A DNA stretch of 38,005 nt. Origin: Anaerolineaceae bacterium UBA1363 (GTDB lineage Bacteria; Chloroflexota; Anaerolineae; Anaerolineales; Anaerolineaceae). How positions within the stretch are numbered: the stretch's first letter is position 1; each line of letters begins with the position of its first letter. The DNA lies in contig DBRR01000001.1 in NCBI GenBank assembly GCA_002306055.1, positions 1-38,005 of the forward strand. Reading direction: 5' to 3'. Of this stretch, positions 23,564-30,627 are shown in pieces. The notes beneath the pieces were generated by a model. That model searched no databases. It had not been told where the DNA came from and was given only the letters and a program-made list of their open reading frames with translations. A program made the position numbers and the translations under genes.

Positions 23564-25006
23564 ATGTACCGGTTTGCCAAGATCGTCGCCACGTTAGGTC
23601 CCAGCAGCTCAGATGAAGCCGTGCTGATAGAGATGGTGAAAGCAGGTATGGATGTCTGCCGTTTGAATTTTTCACACGGGTCCCACGAAGACCACGGCGA
23701 GAAAATCAAGCTGATCCGCAAAATCTCAAAAGATCTTGGCAAACCTGTGTCCATACTAATGGACCTCCAGGGTCCTAAGTTACGCATCGGCGTTTTACCG
23801 GATGGGGGTATAAAGCTCCGGTCAGGGCAAGAAGTCGCATTAAGTTCCCGTGAAGATCCACAGAACCTGCCGGAAGGAGTGGTTTTCATTCCTTTTGACG
23901 TCCCCAAACTTCATGAAGCACTTGTTCCTGGCAACCACATCCTCCTGGATGATGGGCAACTCGAATTTGAGGTCCTGCGCCTGGATGGCGAAAACATTTT
24001 TGCCAAAGTTATCCTTGGTGGAATCCTGAAATCCCATAAAGGCGTCAACCTTCCCGGTTCCAATCTCGACATTCCTGTGCTTACGCCCAAAGACCTCGAA
24101 GACATGAAGTTTGGACTCGAAGCTGGTGTTGACCTTGTCGCCATTTCATTTGTTAAAAAAGCATCTGACATCGAAATGGCGCGAGATACTATGCGCACCT
24201 TGATTGGTAATCGGCGGTTACCACCGATTATTGCCAAATTAGAGCGCCCTGAAGCCATCACCAATCTGGAAGAAATTATCAAAGTGACGGATGGTGTGAT
24301 GGTTGCCCGCGGCGACCTGGGCGTGGAGATTTCACCCGCGCTGGTGCCTACCGTGCAAAAAGAGATCATCAAAAAAGCAAATAACTACGGCAAATTCGTG
24401 ATCACAGCCACGCAAATGCTCGAGTCGATGATCAACAATCCCCGCCCTACCCGTGCTGAAGCTGCCGACGTTGCGAATGCCATCTTCGACGGTACCGATG
24501 CCGTCATGCTCTCAGCTGAATCTGCCGCCGGCAAATACCCGGTGCAGAGCATCCGCATGATGGCAGACATCATTCTGGAGTCTGAACGCCATTCAGTTGA
24601 CTGGGGGCACCACAACATTCTTCAAGCCCATATCTTGAACAATGATGCCGTCGTCATCTCCCATGCCGCCCGCGACATGGCGCAAGATAAAAACGTATCC
24701 GCCATTGTGGTCTTCACCCGTTCCGGGATGTCTGCTCTTTGGATCAGTAAAACCAAACCAAACGTGCCAATTTTTGCATTCACCCCTGAAGCCAGCACCT
24801 ACCAATGGCTGGGAATTTGCTGGGGCATTACGCCCTTCCGCGTTCCGCACGCCGACACCCTGGAAACCATGGTAACGCATGTTGAGACTGCACTGAGCGC
24901 CGCAACTCCGCTTAAAGGTGGCGACCAGGTTGTCATCATTTCTGGTTTTCCCGTTGGTGCATTTACCAGCCCCAATCTTGCGCTTCTCTACACACTTAAA
25001 GGTTAG
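23564..25006 (+). CDS. pyk: Pyruvate kinase
   Basis: A 480-residue glycolytic enzyme transferring phosphate from phosphoenolpyruvate to ADP. RLNFSHGSHEDH (33-44), MDLQGPKLRIG (66-76), the catalytic K225 in IIAKLERPEA, ARGDLGVE (248-255) and TATQMLESM (281-289) are intact, with the C-terminal regulatory-type domain from about residue 345. The gene starts ten bases after rocD, preceded by AAGGAT, so it is likely co-transcribed with argF-rocD. That grouping of pyruvate kinase with ornithine genes is unusual. Allosteric effectors cannot be inferred. Confidence 0.95.
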   Translation: MYRFAKIVATLGPSSSDEAVLIEMVKAGMDVCRLNFSHGSHEDHGEKIKLIRKISKDLGKPVSILMDLQGPKLRIGVLPDGGIKLRSGQEVALSSREDPQNLPEGVVFIPFDVPKLHEALVPGNHILLDDGQLEFEVLRLDGENIFAKVILGGILKSHKGVNLPGSNLDIPVLTPKDLEDMKFGLEAGVDLVAISFVKKASDIEMARDTMRTLIGNRRLPPIIAKLERPEAITNLEEIIKVTDGVMVARGDLGVEISPALVPTVQKEIIKKANNYGKFVITATQMLESMINNPRPTRAEAADVANAIFDGTDAVMLSAESAAGKYPVQSIRMMADIILESERHSVDWGHHNILQAHILNNDAVVISHAARDMAQDKNVSAIVVFTRSGMSALWISKTKPNVPIFAFTPEASTYQWLGICWGITPFRVPHADTLETMVTHVETALSAATPLKGGDQVVIISGFPVGAFTSPNLALLYTLKG

Positions 25007-25023
25007 TATTAAGCTGTATAACC

Positions 25024-25045
25024 GTCATTCCGAAGAACCCGCGAG
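25024..25045. repeat. Possible fragment of the same intergenic repeat family
   Basis: GTCATTCCGA followed by GAACCCGCGA (25035-25044) between pyk and the oxidoreductase terminator resembles elements at 37845-37854 and 37920-37929. The match is short, so this may be coincidence. Confidence 0.3.
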
Positions 25046-25060
25046 TAGAAAATTGGAAAT

Positions 25061-25088
25061 AAAAAAACCGGCCCTGCTCAGACCGGTT
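25061..25088 (-). terminator. Intrinsic terminator of the oxidoreductase operon (minus strand)
   Basis: On the minus strand AACCGG (25083-25088) pairs with CCGGTT (25066-25071) around an 11-base loop and is followed by an uninterrupted T run (25061-25067). It lies about 20 bases after the beta-subunit stop. It may also stop pyruvate kinase transcripts, but the plus-strand tail is poor. Confidence 0.8.
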
Positions 25089-25106
25089 CTGTAAAATTTT
25101 CTTGTA

Positions 25107-26138
25107 CTAATATAGTGAGATGTTTATTGCCTCAAGAGACTCCTTGCTCGGACGCAAGCGATCTGCAGTGAGGCGGTTAAGCGGTTCAGCAGGAAGATCG
25201 TACTGCTCCTGGATGGTAGGTGGAACCTCAGAGAAGTAAATCAACCCTGTAGCAAAGTAGTGATACTTGTAGGACTCAGTCAGCAGGTCAAGCGCAGCAT
25301 TGAGATCGGTAGGGTCATAATCCTTATCGATCTTCTTCAGAACGATGTAGGATCCATCCGGCAGTTCGATTTCACGATATGTGCCTTCTTCAAAATTTTC
25401 AAGCTGCATATCTTCACGGCTGCTAAAAAATGTGATCCCCTGGATAGGTGCTTCATGTTCCCGACCCCACGAGTAAGACTGCAGCGCGTCATCGCGATTA
25501 TTAAAAGTAACACATGGGCTGATGACGTCGATCACAGCGATGCCGGTTTGAGAAATAGCAGCTTTGATCAACTCTTTCATTTGTTTAACATCCCCAGAGA
25601 AGGTGCGAGCCACAAAAGACGCGCCACTAATAAGAGCTTCCATGCAAAGGTCAAGAGGAGGAAGCAAATTGACACCCTGGTGCTTCAGCACCAGGCCCTG
25701 GTCGGATGTGGCAGAGAATTGTCCCTTGGTGAGGCCATAACAGCCATTGTTTTCAATGATGTAAACCATGGGCACATTTCGTCTGATGACGTGTTTGAAA
25801 TGCCCCATGCCTATACTGGCTGTGTCTCCGTCACCGGAGATACCAAGGATCTTAATCGAGGAATCACCAAAACTAGCACCAGTGGCCAGCGTTGGCATAC
25901 GTCCATGTAAACCATTGAATCCGAACGAGCGGTCGAGGAAGTAGTTTGGGCTCTTGCTTGAGCAACCAATGCCGCTGATTTTCATCACTTTTTCCGGAGC
26001 AAGTCCGAGCTCCCAGATGGCTGCCTGGATCTGGTTTGAAATAGCATTATGACCGCAGCCAGGGCACAGGGTTGAAGGTTTTCCTTTATAGTCAGCTAGC
26101 GCAAGGCCTAGTCGATTTAGCTCAACAGTTTTTTCCAT
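25107..26138 (-). CDS. 2-oxoacid:ferredoxin oxidoreductase, beta subunit
   Basis: A 343-residue thiamine-diphosphate subunit. GDGD at 102-105 and NNG at 130-132 form the TPP/Mg site. Cysteines C25, C28, C59 and C209 match the ligands of the single [4Fe-4S] cluster in short beta subunits. With the alpha subunit it should oxidise a 2-oxoacid plus CoA to acyl-CoA, CO2 and reduced ferredoxin. The ATG at 26138 is preferred over a longer frame to 26201 because GGAG lies seven bases upstream and the family starts here. It overlaps the alpha gene by 17 bases, so the two are coupled. The 2-oxoglutarate (Kor) or broad 2-oxoacid type is likely; pyruvate is possible. Confidence 0.92.
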   Translation of the reverse strand: MEKTVELNRLGLALADYKGKPSTLCPGCGHNAISNQIQAAIWELGLAPEKVMKISGIGCSSKSPNYFLDRSFGFNGLHGRMPTLATGASFGDSSIKILGISGDGDTASIGMGHFKHVIRRNVPMVYIIENNGCYGLTKGQFSATSDQGLVLKHQGVNLLPPLDLCMEALISGASFVARTFSGDVKQMKELIKAAISQTGIAVIDVISPCVTFNNRDDALQSYSWGREHEAPIQGITFFSSREDMQLENFEEGTYREIELPDGSYIVLKKIDKDYDPTDLNAALDLLTESYKYHYFATGLIYFSEVPPTIQEQYDLPAEPLNRLTADRLRPSKESLEAINISLY

Positions 26139-27963
26139 TATGTTTCTCCTTTGCGAAGACACTCTCAGCTGTCCATGCTGCGGGGAGAGGCAAACCGCCA
26201 ATTTCCGAGATGGAAATCAATTTTTCAGAATATTCGGAAATCTCCAGCGAGAGGATCTGCCGCAGCTGCCCGTCGCGATTAAGCTCCACAACATAGTTTC
26301 GCGCATGGCTGGCAATAAACTCCCTCACATCGGTATTAGCAGGCAGGGAACGAACGCGCATATAATCCGCCTGGATGCCCATTTCAGCCAGGATGTCCTG
26401 AGCTTCAATCATGGCATCATGGGTGGAGCCCATACCGATAATTCCGATATCAGCGTCAGCCTTCGCCCTGCGAATTATTGGTCCGGGCAAGTCCTTGACC
26501 ACACCATCCAGCTTCGCTCCGATGCGATTTAGCATATCGGACCAATTTTTTGGGTCTTCGCTGTAATTACCATACTCATCATGCCCGGTCCCGCGGGCAA
26601 AGTATGCTGCTTTCTTACTCATATTGCCAACTACGGTACGGTAAGGAATACCATCGCCATCAAGATCCTTATAACGCCCCCAGTCCTTGATTTGCTCAAG
26701 TTGTTCTTCCCAGATGATCTTGCCCCGTTCGATAGGCTGATTGGGATATTCAAAACGCTTGGTGACCCAGGAGTTCATGCCAAGATCAAGATCAGAAAGC
26801 ACAAAAATTGGGGTTTGGTTCTTTTCAGCGATGTCAAGTGAGCGCCAGCCGAATTCGAAACACTCCGTAACCGTTCCTGGAATAAGGATCACGTGTTTTG
26901 TATCTCCGTGGCCGAGGGTGTAAAGCATGGAAAGATCGCCCTGGGCTGTGCGGGTGGGTAAACCAGTGCTCGGTCCAACGCGCTGCACGTCCCAAATAAC
27001 CATCGGGGTTTCCGTGAAGTAAGCCAGACCGATGTTTTCTGTCATCAGGCTGATACCAGGACCAGAGGTCGATGTCATCGCCCGCAACCCTGCCCAGCCG
27101 GCTCCCAAAGCGGCACCAGCGGCAGCAAGCTCATCCTCGACTTGTAAAATCACACAGGTGTTCTTTCCAGTTTTCGGGTCTTTGCGCAACTTGCCTACGT
27201 GATCGATCGCTGATTCAACCAGGCTTGTTGCCGGGGTGATCGGATACCAGGCGCAAAACTGCAGACCACCATAGAGCGATCCAAGTGCAGCAGCATTATT
27301 GCCATCTGTCAGAATGTAGTCACGCAATTCTGGCAGTTGCTGCAGGTAATAGCGGTCCGTCTTCTCAATATTCTCAAGCGCGTATTGGAACCCAAGTTTA
27401 ACGATATTAAAATTCGATTCAGCAACTGCTGGTTTACTGCGAAACTGGTGCTCAATAGTCGCTTTCAGGATCTCTTCGGGGATGCGAAGCACCTGGCCTA
27501 CAATTCCAACATAAAGCATGTTCTCCATGTAACTCTGCAGATTTCGTGGCGCGTCCACTTGCTTCATCAGGGTCTTGATGGGCATGGGATAGATAATAAC
27601 CTCTTTGTCCGTGATTTCGGGCTTTTCCAAGTGGTCAGCGTAGAACAATACCCCACCATTGCGGAGGTAAGAGACGTCCTTCTGGATGGTAGCTGGGTTC
27701 ATCGCCACGACCATATCATCGTACTCTACCCGTCCGGTGTATCCACGAGCGGAAGCACGAATCACAAACCAGGTTGGCAAGCCTTTGATATTGGACGGGA
27801 AGATATTCTTCCCTGAGGTCAGGATCCCCATGCGGAACAACGCCCGATATAGGATGTTGTTCGCTGTGGCACTGCCGGATCCGTTAACGGTGCAGATGGT
27901 CATACATACTTCGTTGACAATCTGCTCATTGCCCTGCACGGAATCTTGCGTGGTATCTAGCAT
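26122..27963 (-). CDS. 2-oxoacid:ferredoxin oxidoreductase, fused gamma-alpha subunit
   Basis: A 613-residue subunit in which the gamma domain (about residues 20-200, with NGSGSATANNILYRALF and GKNIFPSNIKGLPTWF) is joined to the alpha domain. The alpha part begins near 220 and has YPITPATS at 240-247, the conserved loop that contacts the 2-oxoacid, followed by the long pyrimidine-binding and C-terminal domains. This two-subunit layout matches KorAB-type enzymes. No delta (ferredoxin-like) gene is adjacent. GGAG lies about 11 bases before the ATG; a second ATG at codon 21 is possible. The GntR gene is 17 bases upstream on the same strand, so the enzyme is probably in its operon. Confidence 0.92.
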   Translation of the reverse strand: MLDTTQDSVQGNEQIVNEVCMTICTVNGSGSATANNILYRALFRMGILTSGKNIFPSNIKGLPTWFVIRASARGYTGRVEYDDMVVAMNPATIQKDVSYLRNGGVLFYADHLEKPEITDKEVIIYPMPIKTLMKQVDAPRNLQSYMENMLYVGIVGQVLRIPEEILKATIEHQFRSKPAVAESNFNIVKLGFQYALENIEKTDRYYLQQLPELRDYILTDGNNAAALGSLYGGLQFCAWYPITPATSLVESAIDHVGKLRKDPKTGKNTCVILQVEDELAAAGAALGAGWAGLRAMTSTSGPGISLMTENIGLAYFTETPMVIWDVQRVGPSTGLPTRTAQGDLSMLYTLGHGDTKHVILIPGTVTECFEFGWRSLDIAEKNQTPIFVLSDLDLGMNSWVTKRFEYPNQPIERGKIIWEEQLEQIKDWGRYKDLDGDGIPYRTVVGNMSKKAAYFARGTGHDEYGNYSEDPKNWSDMLNRIGAKLDGVVKDLPGPIIRRAKADADIGIIGMGSTHDAMIEAQDILAEMGIQADYMRVRSLPANTDVREFIASHARNYVVELNRDGQLRQILSLEISEYSEKLISISEIGGLPLPAAWTAESVFAKEKHNGKNC

Positions 27964-27980
27964 TACGACAATTTCTCCTT

Positions 27981-28661
27981 TTACTCGAACCTTTGGCGAA
28001 GGTCCGCTTTCTTGTATGTTTTCATCAAATCAAAATGGGTCACCAAGGCTTCATACCCTTTTTCATAAGCCTTACTTGCGATGGCATCAAGCATCTGGCG
28101 ATGATAGCTCCAGACACTCTCAAGGTATTCATGGTCACGATAATAATTGATTTGGGATGCCTCATAGAGGTCCCAGTAGGTTTCGAGGACACTGTTGAGA
28201 ACACGATTATTCAACGGCCGATAGATCGTCAAGTGAAACCTTCGGTGCTCCATGACTGGTATCACAACTGGGTGCTGATTAATTTTCCAATTGGCGCGCT
28301 CTTCGAGCTTTTGGAGCTCCTGGATATCAGTTTTCTCAAGCAAAGCACAGGCTTCATACCAGTAGGCAATTTCGAGCTTCCGCCGGAGTGATGCATATTC
28401 CTGGAAAAGCTCAGGATCGATCTGCAGACCATAGGTCATTGAAAGTGTAAGGGGACGGGTGAGGCAGAAATCATGTTTCTGTATACCGGTTCGTGTGCGC
28501 ACCTCGACAAAACCCAGTTGCTTTGGGACTTCAAGCTGCTCTCGTACACTGGCTTTGGAGATGCCAAGTTGCGCGCTTAGCTCGGATATGCTGGGGATAG
28601 GTTCATCCTGACGGACGGCATCTGCGATATACTTGAGAACAGGACTTAGTTCGTTAACCAT
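27981..28661 (-). CDS. GntR-family transcriptional regulator, FadR/FCD type
   Basis: A 226-residue regulator. The N-terminal winged helix-turn-helix (about residues 22-62) has SISELSAQLGISKASVREQL. The C-terminal all-helical FCD ligand-binding domain (about 78-220) contains the probable metal-binding histidines in HRRFHLTIY and WSYHRQML. FCD regulators usually sense carboxylic acids. The frame is open to 28703, but the TTGACT/TACAAT promoter would overlap that start, so the ATG at 28661 is preferred; it has no Shine-Dalgarno site. An operator-like array overlaps this start codon, which suggests autorepression and, with it, control of the oxidoreductase genes directly downstream. The ligand may be a 2-oxoacid or related acid, which is inference. 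Confidence 0.85.
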   Translation of the reverse strand: MVNELSPVLKYIADAVRQDEPIPSISELSAQLGISKASVREQLEVPKQLGFVEVRTRTGIQKHDFCLTRPLTLSMTYGLQIDPELFQEYASLRRKLEIAYWYEACALLEKTDIQELQKLEERANWKINQHPVVIPVMEHRRFHLTIYRPLNNRVLNSVLETYWDLYEASQINYYRDHEYLESVWSYHRQMLDAIASKAYEKGYEALVTHFDLMKTYKKADLRQRFE

Positions 28662-28685
28662 ATTAATCCGATTAATAATATTAAT
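28661..28685 (-). promoter_or_regulatory. Operator-like array over the GntR start codon
   Basis: Three copies of a seven-base half-site alternate in orientation: TATTAAT at 28661-28667, ATTAATA at 28671-28677 and TATTAAT at 28679-28685. The first two form a perfect palindrome around CCG, and the last two a palindrome around a single A. The array lies directly downstream of the predicted transcription start and includes the ATG, where a bound repressor would block the promoter or elongation. The binding protein is inferred to be the GntR protein itself. Confidence 0.6.
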
Positions 28686-28694
28686 TACTCTTTG

Positions 28695-28723
28695 ATTGTA
28701 CATGCAGATTTCAAATTAGTCAA
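28695..28723 (-). promoter_or_regulatory. Promoter of the GntR-oxidoreductase operon
   Basis: On the minus strand TTGACT (28718-28723) and TACAAT (28695-28700) are separated by exactly 17 bases. Transcription should start near 28688, at the edge of the operator-like array. Confidence 0.72.
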
Positions 28724-28754
28724 GCAAAATTCTTTCCCCAGCTGTTGTGAGAAA

Positions 28755-28775
28755 CCGTTTCCCTGGCAGAAACGG
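28755..28775. promoter_or_regulatory. 21-base palindrome in the divergent GntR/ABC spacer
   Basis: CCGTTTC at 28755-28761 and GAAACGG at 28769-28775 are perfect inverted repeats around seven bases. It sits about 30 bases upstream of the GntR -35 box and about 90 before the ABC gene. It could be a binding site for another regulator or an RNA hairpin for an ABC leader. No protein partner is evident. Confidence 0.45.
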
Positions 28776-28849
28776 AAAAATAGATCAAAATATGTGTAAA
28801 TACCTCCTAAATGATAAGCTTCGGGTAAAATAACGGTTTGATAACTTTT

Positions 28850-28866
28850 AGGTTATCGGATTAACC
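28850..28866 (+). promoter_or_regulatory. GntR-like operator candidate directly before the ABC exporter start
   Basis: GGTTATCGGATTAACC (28851-28866) is an imperfect palindrome ending at the ATG of the first ABC gene. Its core ATCGGATTAA occurs in the same position relative to the GntR start on the other strand. I see no Shine-Dalgarno site for the ABC gene and no well-formed promoter; TAAAAT at 28826-28831 is a possible -10. Confidence 0.4.
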
Positions 28867-30627
28867 ATGGCGATTAGTGAAGTCAGTATCCCATTTCGAT
28901 ACAAAACCAAACGTAGCAGTGCGGTTAGTTGGGTGGCATCCCATGCTTTACGCCACTGGTATATCTTCCTGGTGGGTATTATTGGAGCGATCGGCAATGC
29001 TGCCCTGGCTTCAGTTCCAGCGCTTCAATACGGTCTTGTTTTCGAAAACTTAACCAGCGGAAATCCCTCACCTTCGGTTTTTTTACGAGCAGGCGCAATT
29101 GTCGGAATTTCTCAGGTAAGCCGTGGTTTCCTGCAGTTTTTCCGCAATTTTGGTTTTGAGGTCACTGCCCAACGCATCGAGCGGGATGTGCGGGATGAGT
29201 TTTACATCAGTCTGCTCGGAAAGAGCATGACCTTCCATTCCTTGCAGTCCGTCGGCGATTTAATGGCGCGAGCCACCAACGACATACGCGAAGTCAATTA
29301 TATTTTCAGTCCCGGACTTAACACGGTGCTGGGTTCAATCAACTTCCTTTTCATTCCCCTCGGCATTGCCGTGTCCATCCACCCTGTCCTGCTGCTGACG
29401 CCTGTCTTGTTCATCATTTTCTATTTTTTGTCGATAGCGCATTTCCTGAAAATCCTTGAACCTGTCACTCGCGAAGTTCGCTCGACTTTTGGCACGCTCA
29501 ACAGTCGCCTGGCAGAAGACATCGACGGCGTTGAAACGGTCAAGGCGGCTTCCCAGGAACAAGCGGAGATCGATCGGTTCAAAGTCAACTCGCAAGCCTT
29601 TCGCAATGCTAATGTCAAACAGGGAGATATCGAAGCCCGCTTTATCCCGCTGCTTCTATTAGCTTTGGCGATGGGCTTTGGTTTGCTGCACGCACTGATA
29701 CTGTACAGGCAAGGGCTGATTCCCTTAAGCAGTGTGATTACATTTTTCAGCGGTCTCTCGATGCTTGGCTTCCCAACAAACAGCTCCATCCGTTCTTATT
29801 CGCAGATTTCGCTTGGTCTCGCCAGCGCGCGCAGACTGCTTTCCACCATGAACAGCGAGAACAATCTCGACCAGAATGAATCCGGACACAGTGGTGTTAT
29901 CAATGGCAAGGTTAATTTTGAGAATGTCAGCTTTGCGTATGATGGCAATAACCTAAATCTGCAGGATATTACTTTTCAAGTCAATCCCGGGCAGACTGTG
30001 GCGATAGTAGGGCAAACTGGTTCCGGGAAAACCAGCCTGGTGCGCCTGATCAACCGCACCTATGATCCCCTTTCTGGTAGCGTCAAAATTGACGGGATTG
30101 ATCTGCGGGATTGGAAACTTGATAGTCTGCGGGGTCAAATCTCAATCATCGAACAGGATATTTTTCTATTTTCAAAGTCAGTTGCCGAAAATATCGCTTT
30201 TGGCAAACCAAACGCCACTCTTGACGAGATCATCATGGCAGCAAAAAAAGCCCAGGCAAATGGCTTTATTGAGGAATTACCGGAAGGTTATGATACGGTC
30301 ATCGGCGAAAGAGGGGCAACCATTTCCGGCGGTCAGCGCCAGCGACTTGCGCTCGCAAGAGCCTTCCTGACGGATCCCAAGATCCTGATTTTGGACGACT
30401 CAACCAGCGCTATTGACAGCAAAACCGAAGACGAGATTCAACGTGCGATCAAATTGGCTTCAGAAGGCAGAACCACCTTCATCATCACCCACCGTCTCTC
30501 TCAGATTCGTTGGGCTGACTTGATCATCGTTATGCGTAAAGGGCGTATCTCTGCTATCGGCACTCATGATCAATTGATGGAAACCTCGAAATCCTACCGA
30601 AATATCTTCGCGGAGGCTAAAGAGTAA
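28867..30627 (+). CDS. ABC exporter half-transporter, degenerate-site subunit
   Basis: A 586-residue protein with an N-terminal six-helix exporter domain (about residues 30-310) and a C-terminal nucleotide-binding domain. Walker A is GQTGSGKT at 382-389, the signature SGGQ at 487-490 is canonical, and the H-loop histidine is H542. The residue after the Walker B aspartate is D511 rather than the catalytic glutamate (LILDDSTSAID), so its own ATP site should be weak or inactive. Its partner supplies the glutamate. This is the pattern of heterodimeric type IV exporters such as TM287/288 and BmrCD. It overlaps the partner gene by one base. Substrate is unknown; multidrug or lipid export is typical for the group. 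Confidence 0.9.
   Translation: MAISEVSIPFRYKTKRSSAVSWVASHALRHWYIFLVGIIGAIGNAALASVPALQYGLVFENLTSGNPSPSVFLRAGAIVGISQVSRGFLQFFRNFGFEVTAQRIERDVRDEFYISLLGKSMTFHSLQSVGDLMARATNDIREVNYIFSPGLNTVLGSINFLFIPLGIAVSIHPVLLLTPVLFIIFYFLSIAHFLKILEPVTREVRSTFGTLNSRLAEDIDGVETVKAASQEQAEIDRFKVNSQAFRNANVKQGDIEARFIPLLLLALAMGFGLLHALILYRQGLIPLSSVITFFSGLSMLGFPTNSSIRSYSQISLGLASARRLLSTMNSENNLDQNESGHSGVINGKVNFENVSFAYDGNNLNLQDITFQVNPGQTVAIVGQTGSGKTSLVRLINRTYDPLSGSVKIDGIDLRDWKLDSLRGQISIIEQDIFLFSKSVAENIAFGKPNATLDEIIMAAKKAQANGFIEELPEGYDTVIGERGATISGGQRQRLALARAFLTDPKILILDDSTSAIDSKTEDEIQRAIKLASEGRTTFIITHRLSQIRWADLIIVMRKGRISAIGTHDQLMETSKSYRNIFAEAKE

Noticed and set aside
22339..23907. Minus-strand open frames of about 250 codons opposite rocD and pyk
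   Set aside because: Low-complexity, cysteine- and arginine-rich shadow translations of conserved genes.
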